Below are positions 12,236 to 24,219 of a stretch of DNA of 64,000 nt, piece by piece. The DNA comes from Sipunculus nudus (lineage: Eukaryota; Annelida; Sipuncula; Golfingiida; Sipunculidae): the NCBI GenBank assembly GCA_026874595.1, contig CM049315.1, forward strand, positions 20,173,664 through 20,237,663, in the 5' to 3' direction. A program made the position numbers and the translations under genes. The notes under the pieces were generated by a model. It saw only the letters and a list, made by a program, of their open reading frames with translations. It was not told where the DNA came from and ran no database searches. Each line of letters opens with the position of its first letter. Within the stretch, counting starts at the first letter, position 1.

Positions 12236-13228
12236 TGTCAATTTGTAAGGTTTAATCACCATTATACCAAATGTATTTGTTACTTATGATGAGTTTGCCA
12301 TCCACATTTTTTGACTGGAGCCAAACTGTGTTGGCTGGTATAGTTTCGAGTAGTCAGTTGTAAATTAGACAGCACAGAAGCGCAATTTGGTGGGGTGGGG
12401 GGGGGGGACCTTAGGGGACATACTACACCCCCCCCCAACATTGACAAATAAAAGAATGGCATTTTGCCATAAAAATTGAAAAAAGCTAATTACTAAACAC
12501 AATGACTGATTATATGGCATGGGAACTCTTTTCCGTGACATTGTGCATGGGACCCAATCATTAAACCACAAATTAAATGATCCATGCAGATTTCGAGAAT
12601 TTTAACAAGAATTTGAAGTTTTATTGTGAAATATCCAGCGGTGGATCAGATGGGTTGGGGGGGGGGGGGAGTTTCTCAGGGGACGTTAGCTGCCCAAAGT
12701 TTTTTTTATAGGTCCAACAATTTAATATATTGTTGGTGTCTTAATTAAGCGAGAACATTCTTAGTTATTTAACACCAAATATGCTTAAAAAATGCTGAAA
12801 TTTTGAAACAAATTTGTGACAATGTTGCCGCATTGAGGGAGAGGTCACCCCGTCCACACTCGCTCCATAAGTGCAAAAGGAAATTTCCCCCTGAGATACA
12901 TAATTATTTCTGCAAGAACTAGAATTAAGTCAGATGGACACTTTCAATCAGATAAATTATTCTTTTATTCAATAATTTGATATAAAATGTATTTTTTAAG
13001 TAAGGTAAATGAAATAAATGAAATCTCATTTAAATATTTGTAACCTTATAACAATAGTATTTCATTCTTTTTACATTTCGGTCAATGTGTCAAATAAACT
13101 GATTTTTCAATTTGTAAAATGCCTGAAAATGTTAGTCATTTTATAAAGTGCCTGTATGAATCGGGCAATTTGTAAATTGACCGAAAATGTCAGGTAATTT
13201 ACAAATTGACTGATTTTACACATTGACT

Positions 13229-13275
<47 letters not shown>

Positions 13276-13926
13276 ATATCCACTTACCTTTTATGCTTGC
13301 AGCTACTTGTAATACAGCAAAATAATAGACTTTCTTCATAGTGCAGTTGCTGTAAGTACCGCATGGATATCTGGTCTTTTTTTCACATTATTCTGAAGAC
13401 TTCACCATTTATCACCAATCCCGTATTCTGATCAAATTAAAACCAGATTCAAGACCTGTTGTGTTTTTTACACACATTGTCTTTATAAGTCCACCAGAAG
13501 CTTTAGCTTATTATATTCTTATCGCATTTTCACCGGATTAAAGGATCGACATCTAGTGATTTTTTTTACATTGTCTTTACTAATTAACCAGTACCTCCAG
13601 TATTGTATTCATATCAGATTACCAGTGGATTAAGGACATCCTTGTATTCTAATTAAACTTACACGGTTTGGTATGATTACCGACGTCCCGACTTTATATA
13701 TATTTCCTGGTGTAAATGATAGTATCTACACTGAATAGGGATATCATTTTTTATGCAGTAGAAGCCCTGTATAATGTCTGTCTTGTGGTTACGGTTATAC
13801 CAGCCTTGATGATATAATTGAAAGCCCAAACAATTTATGGTTATACGGTACATACTGAAGGCGGATATTTAATGCCTCTGTAAACGGCATTGTCACGCAT
13901 ACTTTGTATGTATGTATGTATGTATG

Positions 13927-13964
<38 letters not shown>

Positions 13965-15830
13965 TCGATCTCTCTGTCTCTCTCTTTCTTTCTCTGTCTC
14001 TCTTTTTCTCTCTCGCTCTCTGTCTATGTCTATCGGTCTCTCTGACCCTCCCTCTGTCCGCCTGTCTCTCTGTCTCTGTCCGTCTGTCTGTCTGCTTGTC
14101 TGTCCGTCTCACTCTCTCTCACTCATTAACTCGTGAACTTTACTCCCTATATTACTCGTATTTAATGTTGCAATGGGTTATAATGCGAATCTCCAGCAAA
14201 TGGGAATACGTATTACCCGACTCAAATATAATGACACACTAATAGAACACATATCTATAAACCAAACCTGCCCAGAGAAGTGCCTTTGTCGTTTTTAAGG
14301 GATCGCTCGTATGACGAAATTGAAATTATAATTTAACGATCAAGGCAGGTGTTATAATGTTAGATATTCTGTTATGGTCAGTAATCGCAAACACATCCTT
14401 TAATAATGGAGTAGAAAGATGCATGTCTGTAACCAATGTAACTGTAGGTAAATACAACATAGATCTGCTATGATTTTTAGCCTTCACCAATACACGAGTC
14501 CGGATTCCATGCAGACTCGCATAATGAGCTCAAATTACTCGGATTCGAGTACTGAAGTCTCTGCTGACGCTCATGGATCAAGTTAAGATTTCCCACTTAA
14601 ATTTTGTTTTTGGTTTGTTTTAATCCTGTTGATCAGGCAATCTTTGTCGATTCCAAAGGGCATGCCATTAATGTTGCACACATACAGCGGTTCCCATGGT
14701 TAAATTGTGATAACAATCTGGGCAAGGTCAGGCCACAAGTTTAGCACAAGCGTTATCTCATCTTGTTTTTACTTCCCGGATCGAGAGATCGGAATACAGA
14801 ACCTGTAACAGAAACTGCAGTATACAAGATAGCTCCTTAGACAATCCACACTCACTATTAAGATAATATAGTGAACTCTAGGCATTCATATTGGACTGAT
14901 AGGGCCTACTTCGAGTCCTGACAACAGTCAAATAGAAAAACTTAACATGCATCAATGTGCATTATGAAGCCTGTCATGTATCCACGAATTAAGTCAGTAT
15001 CCGCTGTGCGTATAGTGTATAAAGCAATCAAACCCTTAAATTTTCGGTATGAAAAAACTGACGTCTTTAAAATAAAAATATTCCCATAACAATAAATTCC
15101 CCCCCCCCATCTTAGGAGTAGCCAAAACCAACACACTGCAGCGTGTTTATGTTATTAATTCCTATAAGGAGGTTCCGTATTCCTCCCTGTTTTGGTTAAC
15201 AACTGAACCAATATCAACTAAAGCAGTTGCAGATGTGTAGTACATGTGTCCGGATCCGGATGAAGGGGCGTATCCATTATGATCCAGTCAGGCCTTGCCT
15301 TTCATTTGACTGATCAATTTTCGGCAACCCCTTGACTACGCCCTTCAGTCCAAGGTGTATTTAACCCCCCCCCCCCCAAAAAAAAAAAAATACTGGGACT
15401 GAATTTTGGATATGGCCGCAGGTATTCAGTTTATTTCGGGAAGCCGGTAGCGAGGTCTCGTCTTCCTTGTTGCCGAGCTGACTAAATTACAAAGCATAAC
15501 CATTCATTGTGAATACCTATAAATATGGATGAAATAATTTGATAAATTGGTGCTTTTCCCACAGACATAACACTATTATCGAACAATATAACAGCAGGTA
15601 TATTTATTAGATCTATCGACATATGCTGCCATATGTTAAGCGGTGACAAAACAGAGAGAGGAAAACAGACAATTGTAGCGTCACTGTCACTCAGGCGAGC
15701 AAAATTTTTCAGATGAAGTCGCGTGTGCTCAGAAACCACCCCATTATGTGCGTCATTTATGCTTCCTCGATTATATATGGCTGTTCTGACATGTATCCCA
15801 CATGCGCAGCGTCAGATCCATCGGTTCCGC
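12236..15830. other. Gene-poor DNA with simple repeats
   Basis: It contains poly-G runs at about 12395-12408 and 12656-12670, (CA)n at 13231-13264, (TGTA)n at about 13905-13929, and a long C/T-rich tract at 13930-14123 dominated by TCTC. Long open frames over the C/T tract are low-complexity artefacts. An isolated minus-strand frame at 15482-15739 has no recognisable family. Confidence 0.5.
13905..14123. repeat. (TGTA)n and polypyrimidine microsatellite
   Basis: Tetranucleotide TGTA repeats run into (CT)n and then a degenerate TCTG/TCTC tract of nearly 200 bp with strong strand asymmetry. Confidence 0.9.
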
Positions 15831-15832
15831 AG

Positions 15833-15835
<3 letters not shown>

Positions 15836-15910
<75 letters not shown>
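15836..15910. repeat. (TA)n(GA)n microsatellite
   Basis: A pure TA run of about 42 bp changes abruptly into a GA run of about 32 bp. Confidence 0.95.
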
Positions 15911-15912
<2 letters not shown>

Positions 15913-15974
15913 TGAATAGCCATGCTGCATCCTTATATATAGAGGTGGAAATAGAATACACAGAAAAATTGATT

Positions 15975-16075
15975 CACTGCCGATGAGAATCGAACCCATG
16001 ATCTTCCGAGCAGAAACGACCTCTGGCGGAAGGGAGGTAGTGGGTAGCACTCTGACGTCACTACCATGACTTTTA
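15975..16075 (-). mobile_element. tRNA-like SINE or tRNA pseudogene
   Basis: On the minus strand a box A-like TGGTAGTGACGTCAGAGTG and a good box B GGGTTCGATTCTC are spaced as in a tRNA with a long variable region. The arms do not fold as a complete cloverleaf by eye, so this is not called a functional tRNA. Confidence 0.4.
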
Positions 16076-16115
16076 TTCCCATCTGAAGTGATCCGACTTT
16101 TCTATGTATTCTAGT

Positions 16116-16179
<64 letters not shown>

Positions 16180-16180
<1 letters not shown>

Positions 16181-16395
16181 GGACGGTCGAGTGGTAAAAC
16201 GCTTAGCTCTCTCCGTTGGCGATCCGGCGGAGCTCGATCCCCGGATTTGCCATGAGAGTGGGTTTCTTTCGTGTCATGGCCCACCAATCGGTATGATTAC
16301 ACACCCGGTATACAAAGGCAAGTGTTTCTGTCCTGTCAAGTAGTCCCAAACCGAATTGGAAACCTTCCAGATGTTCATACGTAGGTTAAAAATTC
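16180..16395 (+). mobile_element. tRNA-derived SINE
   Basis: Just after a (TA)n tract (about 16121-16178) lie a box A-like GGTCGAGTGGTAAAACGCTT and a box B-like GAGCTCGATCCCCGG. A non-tRNA body follows with GGGTTTCTTTCGTGTCATGGC. It is related in its head to the minus-strand copy at 12066-12235. Confidence 0.6.
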
Positions 16396-16829
16396 GATAA
16401 GTCAGCATTAAAAACAACTGGACAAGTCACCCCCCCCCCCCCCTAAATTTTTTTTTTTAATATTGAAAACAAAATAATCATTTTAATACAACCTTTGATT
16501 ACAAAGACCGGCGTTTATTGTTTTCTTAATGAGTAGCCGAAGCACATCTCAGATTATGAATTTACATGCGAACAAGTTGTATACCCAGAAATTATGTTTG
16601 TTGTTAACTGAGATATTATTTCTGCTCTTGCACGGAATTTCGATTAGATAGGATCGGTACTTATGGGATCCAATCAGTAAACTGTGGTTTGTCCGAGCTT
16701 TATTGACTTTGCCACTAAAATGTTAATCGGTGTAACGGATCGCGTAGTTGGTGAATCTGTCTGGCTAAAGATATAAGCAATGCATCACTTACAGCATATC
16801 TAAGCATCTGCTTCCAAGATTAAACATAC

Positions 16830-19800
16830 TTCACTTATAGGCCTTTGTTAAGTAGTTGTTGATGTTATAACTTCTACAACTCTCACAAAACCTTCCTTGT
16901 CTGTCAATACCTTTGTCACTCTTCCATTTGACCAAGAGCTCCAAACTCTCTACAAGCAACACCATGTCATCAATCATAAGACTGCGCCTTGGTTTAATTC
17001 CATTTTTCGCTCCTGTAACGAAGGCAAATATTCCTTTGACCACCGTTTCCAGAATATTTCTGTTAAATATTGTACATGTCGCCATCTCTTGCGATAATAA
17101 TTGTCATCCTCAAGAAAAACCCCTGGTGACATATTTCCTGACCCAAACAACAATATATCATTAGTCATCAAAGCCAGCAAATCCTTTGGATCGTCTGATA
17201 TTGTTATTGGACGGTTATTTAATATAGCTTCTACCTCACAAAACAATGGATGTAGGCTTCATCATCAAGTTTATGTACCTGCTCTTTCAGTAAGAATTAC
17301 AACACCTTTCTAACTAATCTGATTAACCGTTCCCATGCACCACCAAAATGGCATTGTGGTGGATTGAATTCCCATATAATATTCTGATGGCTGGCCATAT
17401 TACAAATTGTGGCACGATTCCACTTGTTTACTTCTTCAGGAAGTTCACTCACAGCACCAACTTAATTTGTGCCGTTATAAAAAAATCTTCTAATAGCATT
17501 TATACAAGATTCCGTATCAAGGGGATGTGCAACCTCTAACTGAACAGTTCTGCATGTCAAACATGTAAATATAACTCCATATCTCTTTACTATATTCCTA
17601 CAACGCTTTACTTCTACAGTGTAAAGGTGGTATGTCTGGAGCCACTCGACCTGACATTATCTGTCTACCCACTACTCCTTGATACTTGCGACATATGATA
17701 CATTTAGAAATTAAGTTCTTGATTGCTGAGCAGGCTACTACAATCCAATATTTCGTCCTGAGCTTAGCTTACATGGCACCCTATCCTAAATGTCCTACAG
17801 ACCTGTGTATATCCTTTAACAGAAGCATTGACACTACAGACTCTTCGGGTCAAAATAGGATGCTATTAAAGCATCGAAAGGAATCATACTGTGCTGTAGG
17901 TGACCTCCTACTCTTAGAATTGCTGTATAATTACTAGATTTAATTGTACAAAGAACTGTTTTATTTACCTTCTGTTTTGCTATACCACATGCATCCTGCT
18001 CCAAGGCCTCTATTTCTTTCTCAAAATACTGACCTTGCACATAACAAACAAAAGCTTTCTCAGCCATGTCTAACTTATCTACTGACAGTGATGTAGGTTT
18101 GGCATGAGGCCCAGCTCTAGTCATCATAGCAATTTAAACCCTTTCCATCTCATTTTCCACTGCCCGGTTTCTTTTATCATCATTTAACTCTTTTTTTAAC
18201 AAATTCTCTGTCGACTGATTTCTCATATTAATCACCAGTTGCAACACGTCCATAACAATTAACATCCAAGCCACAGCACTTTTTAACTTTGTCCATTCTG
18301 AGAAATGTCTTATGTGGACCTCCATACCCACGACTGGCTTGCTCTCAACCACAACATAAACTTGACCTGGAAGCTCATTACTGACATCTAGAATAACCTG
18401 GGATAGTCCTTCACACGTGGGCCATTTTATTCCTGGATTCAATAAGAATTCTGGCCCCGTTACCAACTCTTGTTTTCAAGAAATCTCTTAATCGTTTTTT
18501 TCCCCTTGGAGACATCATTAGCTGGATTGCATTTTGTGTTACAGATCTCCACTGTTTAACCTCCGTTGCCACTCTTAACTGTCTGCAGTCTGTTGGCAAC
18601 AAATGTGGGCAACCAGTCTCATTTTCTATATATTTTTAACACTGCTGTACTATCAGTCCAGTAAAAGATATCATCCATGTGGTAGTCTAGCTCATCAGTT
18701 ATTATCTTGTCAATACACACTGCCACAACAGCTGCTGTTAGATTCATTCTAGGTACTGTTACTTTGTTTGGTGCAACCCTAGCTTGTCCCTGTATCAGTG
18801 AACAATGCATGTGATTATTGTCATCTTTCAGCCTGATATAGGATGCCATACCATATCCTTGGTTGCTTGCATCAGAAAATTTATGAATTTGACACAAAGA
18901 CTTGACTACAATTTTCTGGTTTAAAACATCTTTTTACTACGAGTTTCTCCATTTGTCGCAAATCTCTTAACCACTGCTCCCATTTCATTAAATCGTTGTC
19001 TGTTAAGATCTGGTCCGAGTCTACTTTGTTTTTGTACAGATTCTGAAGAAGTATCTTTGCAGGGAAAATAAACGGAGCTGCGAACCCTAGCGGATCATAT
19101 ACCGAACTCACAACTGACAAAATACGCCTTCTGGTTGGTTGATGATTTCTCCCTGCAATCTTGAAATCAAACGTATTGCACTTCACTGACCAGAATATGC
19201 CCAGTGCACGCTCCATAGGTAGCAATTAATAATCAAGATAAAGTGTTTTGAGCTCTTTAGCTTTATCCTGAGCCGAAATAAAATGCAGCCCATTGCGGTC
19301 TTTACTGACCCACTTGGTCAGACAAAACCCATATTTACTACAGGCATCTTTCAGATTTCTGATAACAGTAACATCTTTCTACTCTGAGTCCACTGATTTT
19401 TAACAGTCATCCACATAAAAATTCTAAATATAGTACTTGTTGAAATCTGATCAAAGTGATCTATATTATATTTAGCTGTCTCAAAGCATTATTTGCACAA
19501 CTGGGTGATGAGACTTCCCAAATAAGTGAACATTCATTCCATGCACCACAGGATGTCCCCGGAAGGCCACCAATAAAACCGCAAGTAATCTCGGTCAGCT
19601 TTTTTAGATCTCTAACCTGATAAAACATAGATTCAATATCCCCCATGATAGCAATATGTTCCTGCCTGAACCATAACTGAGCATCAAACTAACCATTTTT
19701 CAGATTTGGTCCTTGTAACAAGAGGTCATTAAGTGCTAAATCTTGACACTTAGCTGTACAGTCAAACATAACTCTCAGTTTGTCTGGTTTTCTAGGATGA

Positions 19801-20330
19801 TATACTCCGTGATGCGGAATGTACCATACTTTACCATCATCTCTATGTAGCTCACCATGTGGCACCTTTTCAGCATATCCTTTATCTATGATACTTGTCA
19901 TGAACTCTGTGTAATCTTAACAAAACTTGGAATTCTTTCCCTATTTCTTCTCCGGGCTCTCTGGACGATTAATTGCTATCGTGTCATTGTTTGGCAGCTC
20001 CACCTCCTGTTTTACTGGTAAATCTATCTCATAATGTCCATTCTCAAACTTGTTTATCATCAGTTGTTCATTCCTGGAAATCTTGATCGATTGAATCTCT
20101 AAATAAGTGATTTAGCTTTTGGTTATCCTCAATATGCTGTATCGCAAAAAAAACTGCTGCACGGTTTACAGAAAACCTACTATGCAAGTCCTCAGCCTCT
20201 CTTTCACGGAGCACAATACGAGGTTTCCAACCTAATAATGTCTTAGTGGCATGAGGAGTTCCTCGTAGTCCAGTTCTCCTCTTACACCACGAACTCTCTC
20301 ACCAAACATATTGCAATGAAAACATGAGGA
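16830..20330 (-). mobile_element. Degenerate BEL/Pao LTR retrotransposon (pol region)
   Basis: Minus-strand frames, broken by many stops and frameshifts, give BEL/Pao pol in order. Reverse transcriptase begins near 19901 (KVWYIPHHGVYHP, LRVMFDCTA) and continues at 19461-19646 (MGDIESMFYQV). The Pao/A17 and RNase H region follows at 18619-19225 (SVVSSVYDPLGFAAP, FSDASNQGYG, FYWTDS). Integrase follows with CRKYQGVVGRQ near 17690 and EVEAILNNRPIT near 17230. No LTRs were recognised. The element lies between the two host genes and is inactive by its breaks. Confidence 0.85.
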
Positions 20331-20401
20331 AATTTTCGAAGACACGATTTTATTTAGAAAACATAAATAAGCAAAAAGGGAAATTATTCGATCTGCGATA
20401 A

Positions 20402-20440
<39 letters not shown>

Positions 20441-21914
20441 GAATTTATTACCATGGGATAATGGACAAGTATTTCAATCACATTGAGGTAAATATTTGAT
20501 CAAGACATACATGCATATCGTTCACAATTCAATTATGCGTTAAAGATATATTTTTGAATCGGTAGAGGAATATGTTTAAAATTTTGAGCATACTTAAGCG
20601 TTTTGACTGGAAGCAAGGGGCAAAGCTTAATCACATTTTTACTTACACCTTAAATAAAAAAGAATAATACAAAAACAGCAGAATTTGAAAATTTATTTCT
20701 TGCTTAAACACACTCTTAATATTTAAAAAGATGCACAAGTTGGCTGTTATCAGTATAAATGGCAGTGCTGTAAAACATGGTTAAAATGAAAGTGTGATTA
20801 CAAGCGGCCTAATATGTGGTTCTGACCTTTATGGAGTAATCACCTTCATTACAGATCGAATAATAAACATTTACAATCTTAAAACTTTTCAGTTGTTTAA
20901 TATTTAAACCATCCTTAATATTTAATGGTCCTTAAATTATATCTCTGATTTTTAGTCTACAAAACTATCAAAACTAGGATCCTTATAGTTATATCTTTGA
21001 TTTTTAATCTACAAAACATATATAACATATAAATTAAAAGATTTATAGTCTATAATGTAAAATATACTTCTTCGGTCATCTTGGTAGTCAGGTCACTGAA
21101 ACTTTATTGACATATTTATGACTAGGCAGAATTAAATTTGAAAAACAGACATGGGCATATACACCTAAACAACAGCAATAATACAATAGTGACATCAAGG
21201 AATATAGAACACGTAGTTGGCAGCCATTTTGGACGCCAACTTGGATAAGCTAGTCAAATGACTCCTCAGCGATATTTTTGTTGGATTCAATGCATTTCTT
21301 AGACCTCAGATGTGGTAACAAACACTCATTACAACTCGAGCACGAAATAAAAGTATTCATGTCCAACCAGGTTCTTGACAGCCATCCTAGACGTTATGTT
21401 GAAAATGAAATATTTCCGGATTTTGTGTTTGAAGTATGCATGAACATAAGCAATTAAATTAGGGTAAAAGAGCAGTATAGGAGACCTCACCTCAAATGTA
21501 AATAAAGACGGTGGCTGTCCCTTAATTTTTTTTTGCCCCGCGGACGGGAGCCGGGCCCCTCGCGTCCTTTCGCGAAAACGGTAGACACGAAGGGGCTTGC
21601 GTTTTGAAAAAAAAAATAAGCCCCTCAAAGTAAACCGTTCACTCGTCCGTCATTGTTGTCGTCAGCCGTGACTGCGTCTCTGATTTGCCAAGGACCGCAT
21701 TCCTGGGGGACCGCCCACTATAAATTTTTTCGTTGTCAACAAAACAGAAGTAATACATCACGTTAGGTAGGCGGACGTGTTAGCTGGCGGAGGGTGTCGG
21801 GAAGGAGAAACACAACAGAATTCTGTGAATTACACATACCTGTGTTGTTAATGAGAGAGATGGTGAAGAAAATCAGCAACAGACGTGGAATAAGGAACAT
21901 ATTTACATGTACAG
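20331..21914. other. AT-rich intergenic DNA; nothing recognised
   Basis: It contains (TA)n at about 20404-20437 and a GC-rich island at about 21535-21600. Neither shows coding structure. Confidence 0.5.
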
Positions 21915-22400
21915 TTATAGCGTGCGTTCCTGCATGGATATTTTCAAGGGATGCCTTAGACGAATTTCATGCAAAATCACATCCATGATGTCCGCATTAA
22001 CGTGAATTTTGCGAAAAACGAACTCGTCCAGGAATTGGGGAATCTGGCTCTCGATAAGACCCCTCATTATTTTTAGTTTTGCTTTAACCTCACAATGAAG
22101 ATGTTCAACATTGTTGATGTGGACAACGTCCAGGGACACGAACTGTAGTGATTAACAGTGTCGTGATAGTATCCTTCACGGTCCAGTCACCGGTACGATG
22201 CCCACTCATCTCTATAAATGATGGTTCCAGACAAAACGAGACGTGTTATTTTTTCATCTTTAGTGTTTTTTTCTTCTGTCAGGGACAATGAGAAACGCTG
22301 GGAGTTTCGCCTCCGTTCGAACAAAGAAAGCACCCACATATTTAGACCACTGTAGGCTCTTCCACGGCAGTATTTCCGTTTCCCGGATGCAGGAAACTAC
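21915..22400 (-). pseudogene. Merlin-type (ISXO2-like) DNA transposase remnant
   Basis: On the minus strand the motifs of an ISXO2-like DDE transposase appear in order: GKRKYCRGRAYSG, MWVLSLFERR, a TIIYRDEWASYR block (the catalytic DEWASYR type), then the end motif MRGLIESQIPQFLDEFVF. Between the second and last motif the frame is interrupted, so no intact enzyme is encoded. The last part is open as 74 codons at 21915-22139. Terminal inverted repeats were not identified. Confidence 0.7.
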
Positions 22401-23856
22401 TGTACATATCTTTAATAAAATTAAACCAATCGGCAATTGTGTGAATCGACATTAACTCTGGCTGGAGCTTATTGAGCACTTATAATACATAAAAGGCAAC
22501 GCAATGACAGTTTCAAACCGTCGAAAAAGGAGTCTTTCCTTATAGAAAGGCTCTTGCGGCAAGAACGCGGCCCACATCTCAGAATTTCCCCATCAGATTT
22601 ATCGGGTCGCTATATTAAGGGCTCTGAAGCGTTAATCAAGTGACAGATGTACGAACCTTGTTGCAAAACATTCTAAAAATGATGTTCATCAATATATACT
22701 AACGTCTGATATATTTGTTTATTATTTGCAATTGTTTACATTTCTGAGGGGTAAAGTTTTACCTCATTTGATATATTTGATTACATTTCTGATGGGTATA
22801 TATTTTTACCAGATTTTTTATATAGTAATTTTTGTTTTGTGTTTCTGAGGGTTTTTTTCAATGATTGACAACAGATAGGTCCTATCTTAAAGCTGATTTC
22901 AGTGCTTATTCTCTGACTGGGTGACCCTGATGAACCTTGACATTGCTTAAATGTGCGTTTGTGTTTGAATTGCATATTTCATGGCTATTTTCATTTGCCT
23001 GAACTTTCCTTTACTTGTTGTAAGCTTTGTATTTCCACTGACCATATAATATACTTCAAAATTAACAGTTAATTTTGCAACCAGTCTCCTGTACAGGTCA
23101 TTTTAAACTTTCAAGCTGTTTTAGTATGAAAGTGGACTGATTGGTTTTTCAAAAATGTTAATTTAGTGGAAATTATTAATTTATTAATTGTTAATTTAAA
23201 TTGATAAAAGTTTATTTAAAAAGTAGAAAAATCACGATTTTTTTAGAAAAGTTGATTTTTTACCAGCCCTTCCAGAAAGTATTGAGGATATTCTGCACAT
23301 AAAGAAAATACTTTAGTTCACTTTACATTGTAGAATGGCACATATAGTTCGTATATATTCATTTCATCATTTGTGAAATTTATATGAAAAAAATGGCGCT
23401 TTTCATTTTTTAAATTTTGAATTATATTTATTTTTATTTTCCCTCCTCCTTCCCACCACTTTTCATTTCTTCGTCCGAGAAACTTTTTATTAAATAAGTA
23501 AGGCCTTAGGGACTATATACCATGACTGTTCCAATATGGATTATGTTACATAAGGCATGTGTAAGCAGGGCACATTTATTTCATGTTTTATTTCTATAAA
23601 GCAAAAAAGATTTCAGTCAATTTGGAATAAAGTCTAGTTTTATTCATTTTATTGCCAGAAAACATAAAGCACTGAGAGAGTAGAGTTTGCACAAATTTGA
23701 AAGTAGATCGTACCTACTTGCCATCAACAAAAGGTCGATATTATAGGTTAAGTTGACATTGCACTCGAATTTTTAAATAATTAAAATTTTAAGACCTCCC
23801 AGCCTCCTTGTCTTGATAAAGGCTATATTTGACTTAGGGATTTATTAAAGTCTGTT
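22401..23856. other. AT-rich 3' flank and probable 3' UTR of the receptor gene
   Basis: Low-complexity AT-rich DNA downstream of the receptor stop codon. Candidate poly(A) signals lie at 23639-23653. Confidence 0.5.
23639..23653 (-). promoter_or_regulatory. Candidate polyadenylation signals of the receptor gene
   Basis: Two AATAAA hexamers occur on the minus strand within 15 nt, about 205 nt after the stop codon. Other AATAAA matches exist nearby, so the site actually used is unknown. Confidence 0.4.
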
Positions 23857-24219
23857 TCAAGTCATATTCAGCACAGTCCGACAGTACCCATTTCCTTCAC
23901 CTCTGCAGTCCATACGTATCGCCTCTTTGTCGGTTTCTCCTGAATTGTCTTCAGGACTGCTCAAAAAACGTATATTGAAACCAGAATCAGAGCTACCGCT
24001 TGTTTGTCGCATGTCATTACCGAGTTCTTTTAGCTGTACAGCCTCCGTGAGTCGATAAACATCACCGAAATATGTACCAGACGAGGTTTCGTCGTCTTCG
24101 AACACTTCATTATCGCCCATCTCAAGTCTGTATGGAATGTTACTCTCACAGCTGCTGGATTTGCTTGTTCCAACGCCACTCTCTGTTCTGAGATCACTGC
24201 TCTGATCACTGTAACCTCT
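23857..24219 (-). CDS. Receptor terminal exon: cytoplasmic tail with YxxQ
   Basis: A 120-codon terminal exon entering in phase 0 from acceptor ttcttacag and ending in TGA. It is Ser/Asp/Glu-rich with tyrosines in GYSDQ, PYRLE, TYFGD, VYRLT and GYCRT. GYSDQ fits the YxxQ consensus that docks STAT3-type SH2 domains in gp130-family tails. Confidence 0.85.
   Translation of the reverse strand, partial: RGYSDQSSDLRTESGVGTSKSSSCESNIPYRLEMGDNEVFEDDETSSGTYFGDVYRLTEAVQLKELGNDMRQTSGSSDSGFNIRFLSSPEDNSGETDKEAIRMDCRGEGNGYCRTVLNMT

Noticed and set aside
13795-14136. Arg/Glu-rich and Ser/Leu-rich open frames on both strands
   Set aside because: Translation of the polypyrimidine microsatellite.
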